Assembly: GCA_041395905.1 (NCBI GenBank)
Contig: JAWKZP010000002.1
Span: forward strand, 124,001 to 188,000
Direction of reading: 5' to 3'
Source: UBA7803 sp041395905
Lineage (GTDB): Bacteria; Pseudomonadota; Gammaproteobacteria; Pseudomonadales; Azotimanducaceae
DNA length: 64,000 nt
Below the pieces are notes generated by a model. The model was given only the letters and a program-made list of their open reading frames with translations. It was not told where the DNA came from and ran no database searches. The translations under genes were made by a program, and so were the position numbers. Numbering within the stretch: the stretch's first letter is position 1; every line of letters begins with the position of its first letter. Of the stretch, positions 53,909 to 61,689 are shown one piece after another.

Positions 53909-54952
53909 CTACGCGCGCCGGTCCTGGTTTTCAGGGAGGAACAGCACCGGTGTGGTACCCAGCTGACGCCGGAAGCCTGTTTCGAGCCGCTCCGCACTGT
54001 CAGCCACGATGTAGCGGCACAACCGCCTGCCGTGCTCGGATAGGCCGTCGAAGATGGCTCTGGGCATGCACACGGGTGCCGGTTCCCGATACCAGGGCGC
54101 CCAGTACTCCACGTTCGGAATGGCTCGCACCTCATCAGAGAGGTTGGGCGTGCCACCGTGCCAGGCCCTGATGTCCCGGATCACGACGCTGCCCGCGGGA
54201 ACGGGACACACCGTGGAAAGCTTCATCCACTCCGGTTCCTCGCTCAGCGTCGGAATGGGTGCCTGGCTGTGCTGCGTACCCGGAATCTGCCGGGTGGGTC
54301 CGTTGGTGCGGGTGAAGTCCACCATCGGAAAGTTGCAGACCACCCGCGGTACGGGCAGATCGCGGTAGTTGAGCGTCCCCCGGTGATCGTGAAAAGACCA
54401 CATCCAATGCTCACCAACTGCCGTGCGGTCACGCATGTCCGAGTGCAGGCGCTGATACTCCACCGCGCCCGGCAGGCAGAAGTCACCCCCTCCCCCGCTG
54501 CAGGCGTATGTTGGTGCACCGAAGATGGCCGTGATGATCGGCGTGAGCCGCGGCAGATCCACCAGCATGGCCCATTCCGGACGGTGCAGCAGCGAGCCCG
54601 TCAGGCTCGCGCTGCCGAACGAGTATCGGTGTGACCCACGATTGCCCTGGCGGGTGCGGTCCAATGACAGCATCTCGTGAATTGCCTCGTCACAGCCGGT
54701 GCGGAGAGCAGAAAGCTGTCCGGCATCGAGCACATCGGCTACGGCAACGAACCCGTCGCGGTGAAAGAGCCGGGCAGCGCGCTCCACGTCCTCGGGCGCA
54801 ACCACCTCCAGGCCGCGGATACCGTTGTGCTCTTCCAGGTACTCACGAAGGCGCCGGACTTCGTCTGCATTCCGGTCTACACCCACCCAGCCCAGTTCGT
54901 CGAGCGGCAGGGACGCCGCCGCGTCATCGAGTTCACGATCTGGTTCCAACAT
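53909..54952 (-). CDS. Phytanoyl-CoA dioxygenase (PhyH) family protein
   Basis: A 347-residue Fe(II)/2-oxoglutarate oxygenase. Iron ligands are His170 and Asp172 (RLHSD) and the distal His265 (RAWHGGTPN), with Arg276 likely to bind 2-oxoglutarate; NGPTRQIPGTQHS is a family motif. It hydroxylates an unactivated carbon, possibly of a CoA ester or terpenoid acid. ATG 54952 is chosen over 54979 and 55006 because GGGGAG is 6 bases upstream. The MFS gene begins 19 bases downstream and the aldolase ends 81 bases upstream. Confidence 0.9.
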   Translation of the reverse strand: MLEPDRELDDAAASLPLDELGWVGVDRNADEVRRLREYLEEHNGIRGLEVVAPEDVERAARLFHRDGFVAVADVLDAGQLSALRTGCDEAIHEMLSLDRTRQGNRGSHRYSFGSASLTGSLLHRPEWAMLVDLPRLTPIITAIFGAPTYACSGGGGDFCLPGAVEYQRLHSDMRDRTAVGEHWMWSFHDHRGTLNYRDLPVPRVVCNFPMVDFTRTNGPTRQIPGTQHSQAPIPTLSEEPEWMKLSTVCPVPAGSVVIRDIRAWHGGTPNLSDEVRAIPNVEYWAPWYREPAPVCMPRAIFDGLSEHGRRLCRYIVADSAERLETGFRRQLGTTPVLFLPENQDRRA

Positions 54953-55033
54953 GCTGCTCCCCTCGGTCCCGCTAGCCATTGAAAGTCGCGAACAGCGGCC
55001 GGTCAACGGGCCTGATGCAATAAAACTGTGGGG

Positions 55034-56050
55034 TCAAGCTTCCATCGAAGGTTGGTACTTCCCTTCTCGCGCAAGGCTGTTGAGCCGCGCCCGCTTGATA
55101 AGTGCATCCTGCGCTGCCGCCCGGTTCGCTGGCTTGCCGGCCCAGGCATGCAGCACCGGCTGCTGGAGAGCCCGGCCGTATGAAAGGCTGAGCTGCCAGG
55201 GCGCGTTGCCGCGCCGCACGTTGATTGCGTTGAGATTCTCGGTTGCTTCTTCCGGAGACTGGCCGCCAGAGAGGAAGTTGATACTGGGAACGGCCGCAGG
55301 CACGGTTCGTTTCAGAACCCTGAGCGTCGCCTCGGCGATCCGCTCGGCGGGAGACGGCTCGGCGTCTTTGCCCGGCAACACCATGCTCGGCTTGAGAATC
55401 ATGTGCTCGAGGCGCACACCGTGCAGGTACAGCGCATGAAACACGCTGTGCAGCACCTGCTCGTTGACCTCCGCGCAGCGGTCGATGCCGTGGTCGCCGT
55501 CCATCAGCACCTCAGGTTCGACGATGGGTACCACGCCCAGGTCCTGACACACCGCGGCGTAGCGGGCAAGCATTTCGGCGTTTGCGCGCAATCCCAGTAC
55601 GGTGGGATTGTGACTGGTGATGGGGTAGACCTCGCGCCACTTGGCGAAGCGCGCGCCCTGCTCCTTGTAGCCGGCAAGCCGCTCGGCGAGGCCATCGAGA
55701 CCGTAGGTGATCAGATCGCCCGGCGCGCCGCTGAGCGGCCCCTTGCCCTTGTCGACCTTCACGCCGGGCACGATCTTCTGTGACCAGGCGACTTCCGGCA
55801 GCGGCCTGCCGGCTTCCGACTGCTGGCCCAGGGTCTCCTCGAACAGGATGACGCCGCTGATGAAACTGCCAAGCCCCGGCGCCTCGAGCAGCAACGCCCG
55901 ATAAGCCCGACGATTCTCTTCGGTGGCGTCAACGCCGATGGCTTCGAAGCGCTTCCGAATCGTGGGCAGGCTTTCGTCCGCCGCGAGAATGCCGCGACGA
56001 TCATCCACCATGTCGGCGATCGTGCTCTCAAGCTCGTTCTCGATGGCCAT
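55034..56050 (-). CDS. Class I fructose-bisphosphate aldolase
   Basis: A 338-residue class I (Schiff-base) aldolase, in the vertebrate-like type found sporadically in bacteria: GILAADES, the Schiff-base Lys in MILKPSMVLPG, SGGQSPEEATENLNAIN, RALQQP. It cleaves fructose 1,6-bisphosphate to triose phosphates. The start at 56050 has GGGAG 8 bases upstream; an upstream ATG would overlap the DUF35 gene. It sits between the DUF35 protein (31 bases) and PhyH inside a catabolic-looking gene run, an unusual location that may serve gluconeogenesis or be incidental. Confidence 0.95.
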   Translation of the reverse strand: MAIENELESTIADMVDDRRGILAADESLPTIRKRFEAIGVDATEENRRAYRALLLEAPGLGSFISGVILFEETLGQQSEAGRPLPEVAWSQKIVPGVKVDKGKGPLSGAPGDLITYGLDGLAERLAGYKEQGARFAKWREVYPITSHNPTVLGLRANAEMLARYAAVCQDLGVVPIVEPEVLMDGDHGIDRCAEVNEQVLHSVFHALYLHGVRLEHMILKPSMVLPGKDAEPSPAERIAEATLRVLKRTVPAAVPSINFLSGGQSPEEATENLNAINVRRGNAPWQLSLSYGRALQQPVLHAWAGKPANRAAAQDALIKRARLNSLAREGKYQPSMEA

Positions 56051-56081
56051 GTCTGCCGCTCCCCCGATCACAACGTCCGAG

Positions 56082-56489
56082 TCAAGCCGGCCGAAACACC
56101 GGCACGACGCCGCCGTCGGGAAAGTGCTCGAAATCGACCTGAACCGCCATGCCTGCCTTTGCATCGGCAGGTTCGCAACCGACCAGGTTCGACGGCATGC
56201 GCACACCTTCCTCCAGATCGATCCAGGCGAGTATCAGCGGCAGGCGGTCTCTGTGGCGGGGGTGGTACTCGCGTGCCAGACGCGCGTGGCTGTACAGTTT
56301 GCCCCTGCCGCTGACCGCCTTCCATTCGAGCGTGGTGCCGCCGCAATGCTGGCAGCGCTTCTTCACCGGGTACACCCAACCACCACAGCTCGTGCAGTGC
56401 TGCATGCGCAGCTCGCCGGCCCTGGCACCAGCAAAGAAAGGTTCGTTCGACTCATCCGGCGCCGGAAGCCAGGTGTTGGTCTCGCTCAT
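56082..56489 (-). CDS. DUF35 zinc-ribbon/OB-fold acyl-CoA-associated protein
   Basis: A 135-residue protein with a rubredoxin-like zinc ribbon (Cys32, Cys35, Cys46, Cys49 in CTSC and CQHC) followed by an OB fold (SHARLAREYHP ... PLILAWIDLEEGVRMPSNLVG). DUF35 proteins partner with thiolase-like enzymes: in steroid side-chain degradation Ltp2 forms a retro-aldolase with the DUF35 part of ChsH2. The thiolase-like gene sits 55 bases upstream, so the two probably form one complex. Confidence 0.9.
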   Translation of the reverse strand: MSETNTWLPAPDESNEPFFAGARAGELRMQHCTSCGGWVYPVKKRCQHCGGTTLEWKAVSGRGKLYSHARLAREYHPRHRDRLPLILAWIDLEEGVRMPSNLVGCEPADAKAGMAVQVDFEHFPDGGVVPVFRPA

Positions 56490-56544
56490 GTGTGGATCTC
56501 CCGCTGTCCGGAGCCGCTGGAATCGCGGCTCGCCCTCACGCGTT

Positions 56545-57708
56545 TCATGTCGCCTGCCCCGAGAGTACCAGCGTCGAGTGATAGTTCAGAATGCCACCGT
56601 TGCCGGATACCAGAATCAGATCGTTGGGCGCCTGGCGCTCACCACCCTGGCCGCGACCCTGGATCACGGCCTCGGTGATCGGGGTCATGCCCCACATGTA
56701 GAACGAGGACAGCTCACCGCCGCCGGTGTTGGTCGGCAGCGCGCCGCCCGGGCCGAGCCGGCCGTCTGACACGAACGCCCCGCCTTCCCCCTTCGCGCAG
56801 AATCCGTAGTCCTCGAGGGTGGTAATGACGGTGTAGGTGTAGCAGTCGTAAATCTGGCACTGCGTGACGTCCTCGAGCTTTGCATCCGCCATGGCCAGCG
56901 CGCGTGGCGCGCTGCGGGCCCCGGGGCCATGGATCAGCGGGTCGTGCCCCGCAAGCCCCACGTCGTGATTGTGCGCCTGGGCGAAGCCACGGATCGACAC
57001 GGGGGGTTGCTTCAGATCGCGCGCGCGTTCTGCCGTGGTGACGATCACCGCCGCACCGCCGTTTGAGACCAGACAACAGTCGAGAACGTGGAACGGCTCG
57101 ACCACCCAGGGCGAGGCGTTGTAGCCGTCCAGATCCAGCGGCTCGCGTTTGCTGGCACGCTCGTTCATCGCCGCCCAGCGGCGCTGCGTGATGGCGACGG
57201 CTGCGAGCTGCTCCTGGGTGGTGCCGAACAGATCCATGTGGCGCTGCGCCGCGAGCGCATACATGGGCAATGCGCCGGCGAAGCCGTAGATCGGATACAG
57301 GCTCGCCATTGCGTTCGGCCGGCCGCCGCGGGCATAGGCGGCGCCAGTGCGCACGCCTTCCTTGAGCGGATCGTCGGCAAATACGCAGCAGATGTAGTTG
57401 GCCAGGCCGTTGGCCACGGCCATCGCCGCGTACTGCACCATCTGCCCGGCTGTGGATCCGTAGCCCTGCATGAACGTGAGTACGTTCAGTTCCTTGAGAC
57501 CGAGCGTCACGTGCAGCGGAATGCCCACGCCGTTGGTGACGCCGGCATTGATCAGCAGGCCGTCGAGCTCGGATTTCGGCAAGCCGGCATCGGCCAGCGC
57601 AAGCAGCACCGCCTCTGCAGCCAGGTCATCGGCGTCGCGATAGACGCGTCCCATCTCGGTCATGCCGAGCCCGCAGATCGCGGCCGCGCCTTTCATCGGA
57701 TGACTCAT
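56545..57708 (-). CDS. Thiolase-like (lipid-transfer-type) protein, possible retro-aldolase
   Basis: A 387-residue member of the thiolase/SCP2 fold. The segment where thiolases carry the nucleophilic Cys reads MQGYGSTAG, so the Cys is absent; the C-terminal half has YDCYTYTVITTLEDYGFCAKGEGGAF and NTGGGELS in place of the GHP and CxG motifs. This fits non-thiolytic homologues such as Ltp2-type aldolases, which use tyrosines with a DUF35 subunit to cleave a beta-hydroxyacyl-CoA. The paired DUF35 gene follows 55 bases later. Exact reaction inferred by analogy. Confidence 0.82.
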   Translation of the reverse strand: MSHPMKGAAAICGLGMTEMGRVYRDADDLAAEAVLLALADAGLPKSELDGLLINAGVTNGVGIPLHVTLGLKELNVLTFMQGYGSTAGQMVQYAAMAVANGLANYICCVFADDPLKEGVRTGAAYARGGRPNAMASLYPIYGFAGALPMYALAAQRHMDLFGTTQEQLAAVAITQRRWAAMNERASKREPLDLDGYNASPWVVEPFHVLDCCLVSNGGAAVIVTTAERARDLKQPPVSIRGFAQAHNHDVGLAGHDPLIHGPGARSAPRALAMADAKLEDVTQCQIYDCYTYTVITTLEDYGFCAKGEGGAFVSDGRLGPGGALPTNTGGGELSSFYMWGMTPITEAVIQGRGQGGERQAPNDLILVSGNGGILNYHSTLVLSGQAT

Positions 57709-57775
57709 TGCATCTCCTCCCTGGTCCGTTGTCGTTCGCGCCCCGAACGGACGCCGCTCGCCGCAGCAACCCAGC

Positions 57776-59248
57776 TCATGCGACGGACTCGTAGCGCAAG
57801 CTGTCGTCCTCGGCGAGCCGGGCGCGATAGTCGGTCATCGTGTACGGGAACTGCGTGACGATCCGACCCGATGGCGCGCGATAGTAGCCGCGGCAGTCGG
57901 CAGACCACACAGTGATGCCGTCGATGTCCCGCTGCAGCTGCTCGTTGTACTCGGCCTCGGCGTCCGCGCGCACGTCGAGCCACGCCAGCTCCTCGTCGAA
58001 CAGCCGGCGGATGTGGCGAACCGAGTAAGCGACTTCCAGCTCCAGCATCGTGATCAGCGAGCCGTTGTTGGTATTGGGTCCATAAAGCATGAAGAGGTTC
58101 GGAAAGCCGTTGGTGGTAATGCCCTGATAGGCTCTCGCCCCATCCGCCCAGGCATCGTGGATCGACACGCCACGACGACCGTACACATCGATGGCAGACA
58201 GGTAGCGGGTCGTCTCGAACCCGGTAGCAAGAATGATCGTATCCACCGGGCGCAGCGTGCCGTCTGCCCCGACGATGCCCTCGGGCACCACCTCCCGGAT
58301 ACCGCAGTCGACCAACTCCACGTTGTCGCGATTGAAGATCGGGTAGTAGAGGTTCGACAGCAGCGGTCTCCGACAGCCGAAGCGCATGGTCGGGGTCAGG
58401 CGCCGGCGCACGTCCGGATCGCGCACCACCGATAGATTCTCCAGGCCCGCGCGCTCGGCATCATCCAGCGCCTCAGGGTCGCTGAACAGAATGAACCCCT
58501 CGAGCTGCCGATAGATCTCACGCCGGAGCGCCGCTGCCGCTTCCGGGTTGTGACGGAAACTCTCGAGCTCGGCCTCGGTGAACGGCGCGTCCTGCTTCGG
58601 AATGACCCACTGCGGAGTCCGCTGGTAGAGGTCCAGCTTCGCGACGATCGGCGCAATCTCGGGCGCGGTCTGCACGGCGCTCGCGGCGCTGCCGATCATC
58701 GCGACCCGCTCTCCGGAAAGGTCGTGGCCTTCGGGCCAGCGAGCCGTGTGAAAGCAGGTGCCGGCAAAGGTCTCGAGGCCCGGGATGTCGGGTACGAAGA
58801 TATCGTTGAACATGCCGATCGCGCTGATCACCACACGCGCCTCGATGGCGCCGCCGTCAGCCAGCTCGAGCTGCCAGGTCGCCGAATCTTCATGCCAGGT
58901 CGCCGTGCGGACTTCGCGACCGAAGCGGCAGCAGGGCTTCATGCCATACTTCGTCGCGACGTGCTCCACGTACTGGAGAATCTCCTTCTGCCCCGCATAA
59001 GGGCGGGACCAGTCCACCTTAGGCTCGAACGAAAAGCTGTACAGGTGCGACTGCACGTCGCACTCGCAGCCGGGGTAGCGGTTGTGCCACCAGGTGCCAC
59101 CTACCCCCGAAGCCTTCTCGAGGATCACGAAGTCGTCTATGCCCGCTTTGCGCAGCTCGATGCCGGCGCACAACCCGCCGGGGCCCGCTCCGATGATTAC
59201 GACGTCGGCGCGCGCCGGCAGAGCCGGTGCCGCGGTGCTGGATGCCAT
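57776..59248 (-). CDS. Baeyer-Villiger-type flavin monooxygenase (second)
   Basis: A 490-residue class B flavin monooxygenase: FAD motif GAGPGG, NADPH-site GSAASA and the fingerprint FAGTCFHTARW (FxGxxxHTxxW). It is shorter than the protein at 32178-33803, and its NADPH-site motif is degenerate (GSAASA instead of GxGxxG). It would oxidise a ketone to an ester or lactone, or N/S-oxygenate. First gene of the nine-gene leftward run, 67 bases before the thiolase-like gene, so its product may feed that aldolase pair. Substrate unknown. Confidence 0.9.
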   Translation of the reverse strand: MASSTAAPALPARADVVIIGAGPGGLCAGIELRKAGIDDFVILEKASGVGGTWWHNRYPGCECDVQSHLYSFSFEPKVDWSRPYAGQKEILQYVEHVATKYGMKPCCRFGREVRTATWHEDSATWQLELADGGAIEARVVISAIGMFNDIFVPDIPGLETFAGTCFHTARWPEGHDLSGERVAMIGSAASAVQTAPEIAPIVAKLDLYQRTPQWVIPKQDAPFTEAELESFRHNPEAAAALRREIYRQLEGFILFSDPEALDDAERAGLENLSVVRDPDVRRRLTPTMRFGCRRPLLSNLYYPIFNRDNVELVDCGIREVVPEGIVGADGTLRPVDTIILATGFETTRYLSAIDVYGRRGVSIHDAWADGARAYQGITTNGFPNLFMLYGPNTNNGSLITMLELEVAYSVRHIRRLFDEELAWLDVRADAEAEYNEQLQRDIDGITVWSADCRGYYRAPSGRIVTQFPYTMTDYRARLAEDDSLRYESVA

Positions 59249-59447
59249 GATTCCCCCCTTTCGAACATGTCGCGCGCGAACCCTAGGTGGCCGCGTTAAG
59301 CATCAATCCGTCCAGCCGATCGCTCCTTGCGCACAGAGTACCCGCGTGTTCCTGTCGGGACCACTCCTGGCGCTGGGGCGCAGCGGCAAGTTCCAGGACG
59401 CGCGCTCAGGAGTGGTGTGGTGCCGATCACGCGCCGCAGCGCGGGTC

Positions 59448-59746
59448 ATGATCGAGGTTGGACGCCGGCACTGCGGCGAGGTCGGGCCGAACTCCGGCCA
59501 GAGGAGCGCGGCGGCGCGGCAGCGACGTCCAACGACGCTCTGGCGCGTCTGTCACCGAGGGATCAGTGGCTCCAGTCCTATGTGGCCGCTGACCGGGCCT
59601 TCTGTCTTTACCTCGCAGAAGACGAACGGGACATCCACGAGCACGCGCGGCTGAGCGGTTTTCCGGCTACCCGGGTCCAAGAAGTCTCGGGCAGGATCGA
59701 TCCGGCGACCGACCGTCGCGGGCAGGCTGCCCGATCCGCGGCCTGA
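59448..59746 (+). pseudogene. Frameshifted DUF4242 protein
   Basis: The frame of base 59327 encodes the body of a DUF4242 (SCO4226-like nickel-binding) protein: LRPEERGGAAATSNDALARLSPRDQWLQSYV, FCLYLAEDERDIHEHARLSGFPATR, GRIDPATD. It lacks a sensible start: the expected first strand appears instead in another frame as ATG 59448 (MIEVGRRHCGEVG). Joining them needs a one-base shift near 59480-59500. Either a pseudogene or a sequencing error. The 199 bases before it (59249-59447) show no gene. Confidence 0.55.
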
Positions 59747-59786
59747 GCGGGCGCTTCCGATGGAAGGTTTGGCCTGGGACGTCCCT

Positions 59787-60962
59787 TCAGTCGTCCAGGA
59801 TCCTGGCAGTTTTCTGCTCTGACCGCGTTGCGCCGGGATCGGGGATACCGCGCCCCTCTGCAACGGGAAATCGGTCGAGCCATCGCTGGAGCCGGCGGCG
59901 GGTCCGTGCCGGCGACGCTGCCGTGAGCAGCCGGTTGCGCAGCCGGCGCAGCTGCGGATGCTGCACGTGCGCGACCTTTCCCATGAAGTACGAGACGCTC
60001 CGGATGTTTCTCACACGTGCGTGACGCAGTCCGCGGAGTCGCTCCGCAAGTCTGGATGCATGACGACCGGAGGCACCGAGCAGACCAGCCAGCACGTATG
60101 CATCCTCCATTCCCAATGCCGCACCCTGGCCGAGATTCGGCGTCAGCGCATGGGCGGCGTCACCCAGCAGGACGACCCGCCCCCGGCCCCAGCATATGGG
60201 AATGTCCGTCAGCGGATGCTGCAACCAGCTCTGTCGCAGCGTGACGAGCTCAGCCATGGCCTCACCGAGTGGCCCCAGGGAGCGAATGCTCGATCCGATC
60301 TCCTCGCTGGGTATGCATCCGCCGGGATGATGGCTGCGCACCCAGAATACGTAGCTGCGCCCGCCGGCGAGCGGTACCACGCCAAGACGGTGGCGGCCTG
60401 CGTGGATCTCCCAGGCGTCACTTCCCGTGGGCCGCCCGGCGACTACCGTGCGGGCGCACCATTGGCCCGAGTTTCGCACCCGCGGGGCGCCCGAAAGGAG
60501 CCGGCGAACGTCTGAGGCAATGCCATCCGCGCCCACCAGCACGTCCGCACGGAGGCACTCCCCCGAACTCAGCCGTACATCCAATCCGGTCTGCCGATCG
60601 GTCCACACCTCAACGGATGCTCCGAGGTACAGGCGGGAGGGGTCGATCTGCCGCAGCAGATGCTGCTGCAGGTCGCCCCGATGGACACTGCGCGCGCGGG
60701 TGGCGAAATCCAGCTCGATGGCCTGCAGTACCGACCCATCCGCACTCCCGATCAGCATCCTCCCGATGGGCGCCGAAATCTCTTCGAAGCCTCCTACGGG
60801 TAGTCGATCCATTACCTCGAGAGCGTTCCGCTGCAGCACGAGCCCAGCACCCACGCTGCCCAGCTGCGCGCTCCGCTCGATCAGCCTGTAGTCCAGACCC
60901 CGTCGTTGCAGCAGCCCTGCCAGGGTCAGACCGGTAATGCCAGCACCTTGTATGACTATCAT
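59787..60962 (-). CDS. FAD-dependent aromatic-type monooxygenase
   Basis: A 391-residue class A flavoprotein monooxygenase, the para-hydroxybenzoate/salicylate hydroxylase type: GAGITGL near the N-terminus, the DG motif GADGIASD and the GD motif GDAAHALTPNLGQGAALGMEDA. The C-terminus extends by about 45 Arg-rich residues. It hydroxylates an aromatic or a heterocyclic ring with NAD(P)H and O2. A TetR gene is divergent 132 bases away, with two near-identical palindromes in between, so expression is probably induced by the substrate. Confidence 0.9.
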   Translation of the reverse strand: MIVIQGAGITGLTLAGLLQRRGLDYRLIERSAQLGSVGAGLVLQRNALEVMDRLPVGGFEEISAPIGRMLIGSADGSVLQAIELDFATRARSVHRGDLQQHLLRQIDPSRLYLGASVEVWTDRQTGLDVRLSSGECLRADVLVGADGIASDVRRLLSGAPRVRNSGQWCARTVVAGRPTGSDAWEIHAGRHRLGVVPLAGGRSYVFWVRSHHPGGCIPSEEIGSSIRSLGPLGEAMAELVTLRQSWLQHPLTDIPICWGRGRVVLLGDAAHALTPNLGQGAALGMEDAYVLAGLLGASGRHASRLAERLRGLRHARVRNIRSVSYFMGKVAHVQHPQLRRLRNRLLTAASPARTRRRLQRWLDRFPVAEGRGIPDPGATRSEQKTARILDD

Positions 60963-60981
60963 CCAAATCGACCTGATTGAT

Positions 60982-61050
60982 CATGCTCACTGAGCATGCT
61001 CATTTAACGCAAGGAAGATCATCTTTGTCAATTCATTGAGTATGCTCAAT
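60982..61050. promoter_or_regulatory. Paired palindromic operators of the TetR/monooxygenase divergon
   Basis: TGAGCATGCTCA (60991-61002) is a perfect 12-base palindrome, flanked on the left by CATGCTCA (60982-60989), which with TGAGCATG (60991-60998) makes a second overlapping palindrome. ATTGAGTATGCTCAAT (61035-61050) is a near-perfect 16-base palindrome with the same core TGAGyATGCTCA, 44 bases downstream of the first core. Two copies of one core in a divergent intergenic region point to the TetR operator. Confidence 0.65.
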
Positions 61051-61094
61051 GAAACTTTCATACTTCATGCATCCCATTGGTCAGGGAGTTCTCT

Positions 61095-61661
61095 TTGCCC
61101 ACCACCCGAGCGGAACAGAAGTCTGAAACGCGACGGCGGCTGCTCGAAGAAGCAGCCGCCTGTTTTGCGACTCATGGCTTCGAAGGTACGACTACGCGGC
61201 AGATCGCAAAGCAGTGCGGCGTGAGCATCGGAACGGTGTTCGCCCACTTTCCGAACAAGCAGACGCTGCTGCAGGCGGTTCTCTACGAGGGGATCGAACG
61301 CGCGTTGAGCCGGGCACGCCTTCGGCTCAGTGCGAACGTCCCGGTCGATGAAGCGATGGCTACGTTCGCTGGATCTTTGTATCGGTTCTATCTGCAACAG
61401 CGAACGCTGAGCAAGGAACTGCTCAAACACAACCTGTTCAACACAGACGCTTTTGCCGAGCAGCTGATGCTGTTCCGCGAGGAACTCATCTCATTCATGC
61501 ACAACCAGACACCTGGAGGAGATCGCAATACGGAACTCGTGGCGGATGCGCTGATGAGCCACTACTTTTTCATCCTGCTGACTGTGCTGAACGACCCGAA
61601 CATGAGTGCCCATCAGGCGGTGCAACGCCTACGCAGGATGAATGCACTGGTCACGGCATGA
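61095..61661 (+). CDS. TetR family transcriptional regulator
   Basis: A 188-residue TetR regulator: helix-turn-helix RRLLEEAAACFATHGFEGTTTRQIAKQCGVSIGTVFAHFPNKQTLL. TTG 61095 is chosen because GGGAG (61084-61088) is 6 bases upstream; TTG 61077 would leave no ribosome binding site and extends into the promoter. It is divergent from the FAD monooxygenase and probably represses both via the paired palindromes. Ligand unknown. Confidence 0.88.
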   Translation: MPTTRAEQKSETRRRLLEEAAACFATHGFEGTTTRQIAKQCGVSIGTVFAHFPNKQTLLQAVLYEGIERALSRARLRLSANVPVDEAMATFAGSLYRFYLQQRTLSKELLKHNLFNTDAFAEQLMLFREELISFMHNQTPGGDRNTELVADALMSHYFFILLTVLNDPNMSAHQAVQRLRRMNALVTA

Positions 61662-61689
61662 AATCGTCCGGGCCGTTCTGGAACACCGC

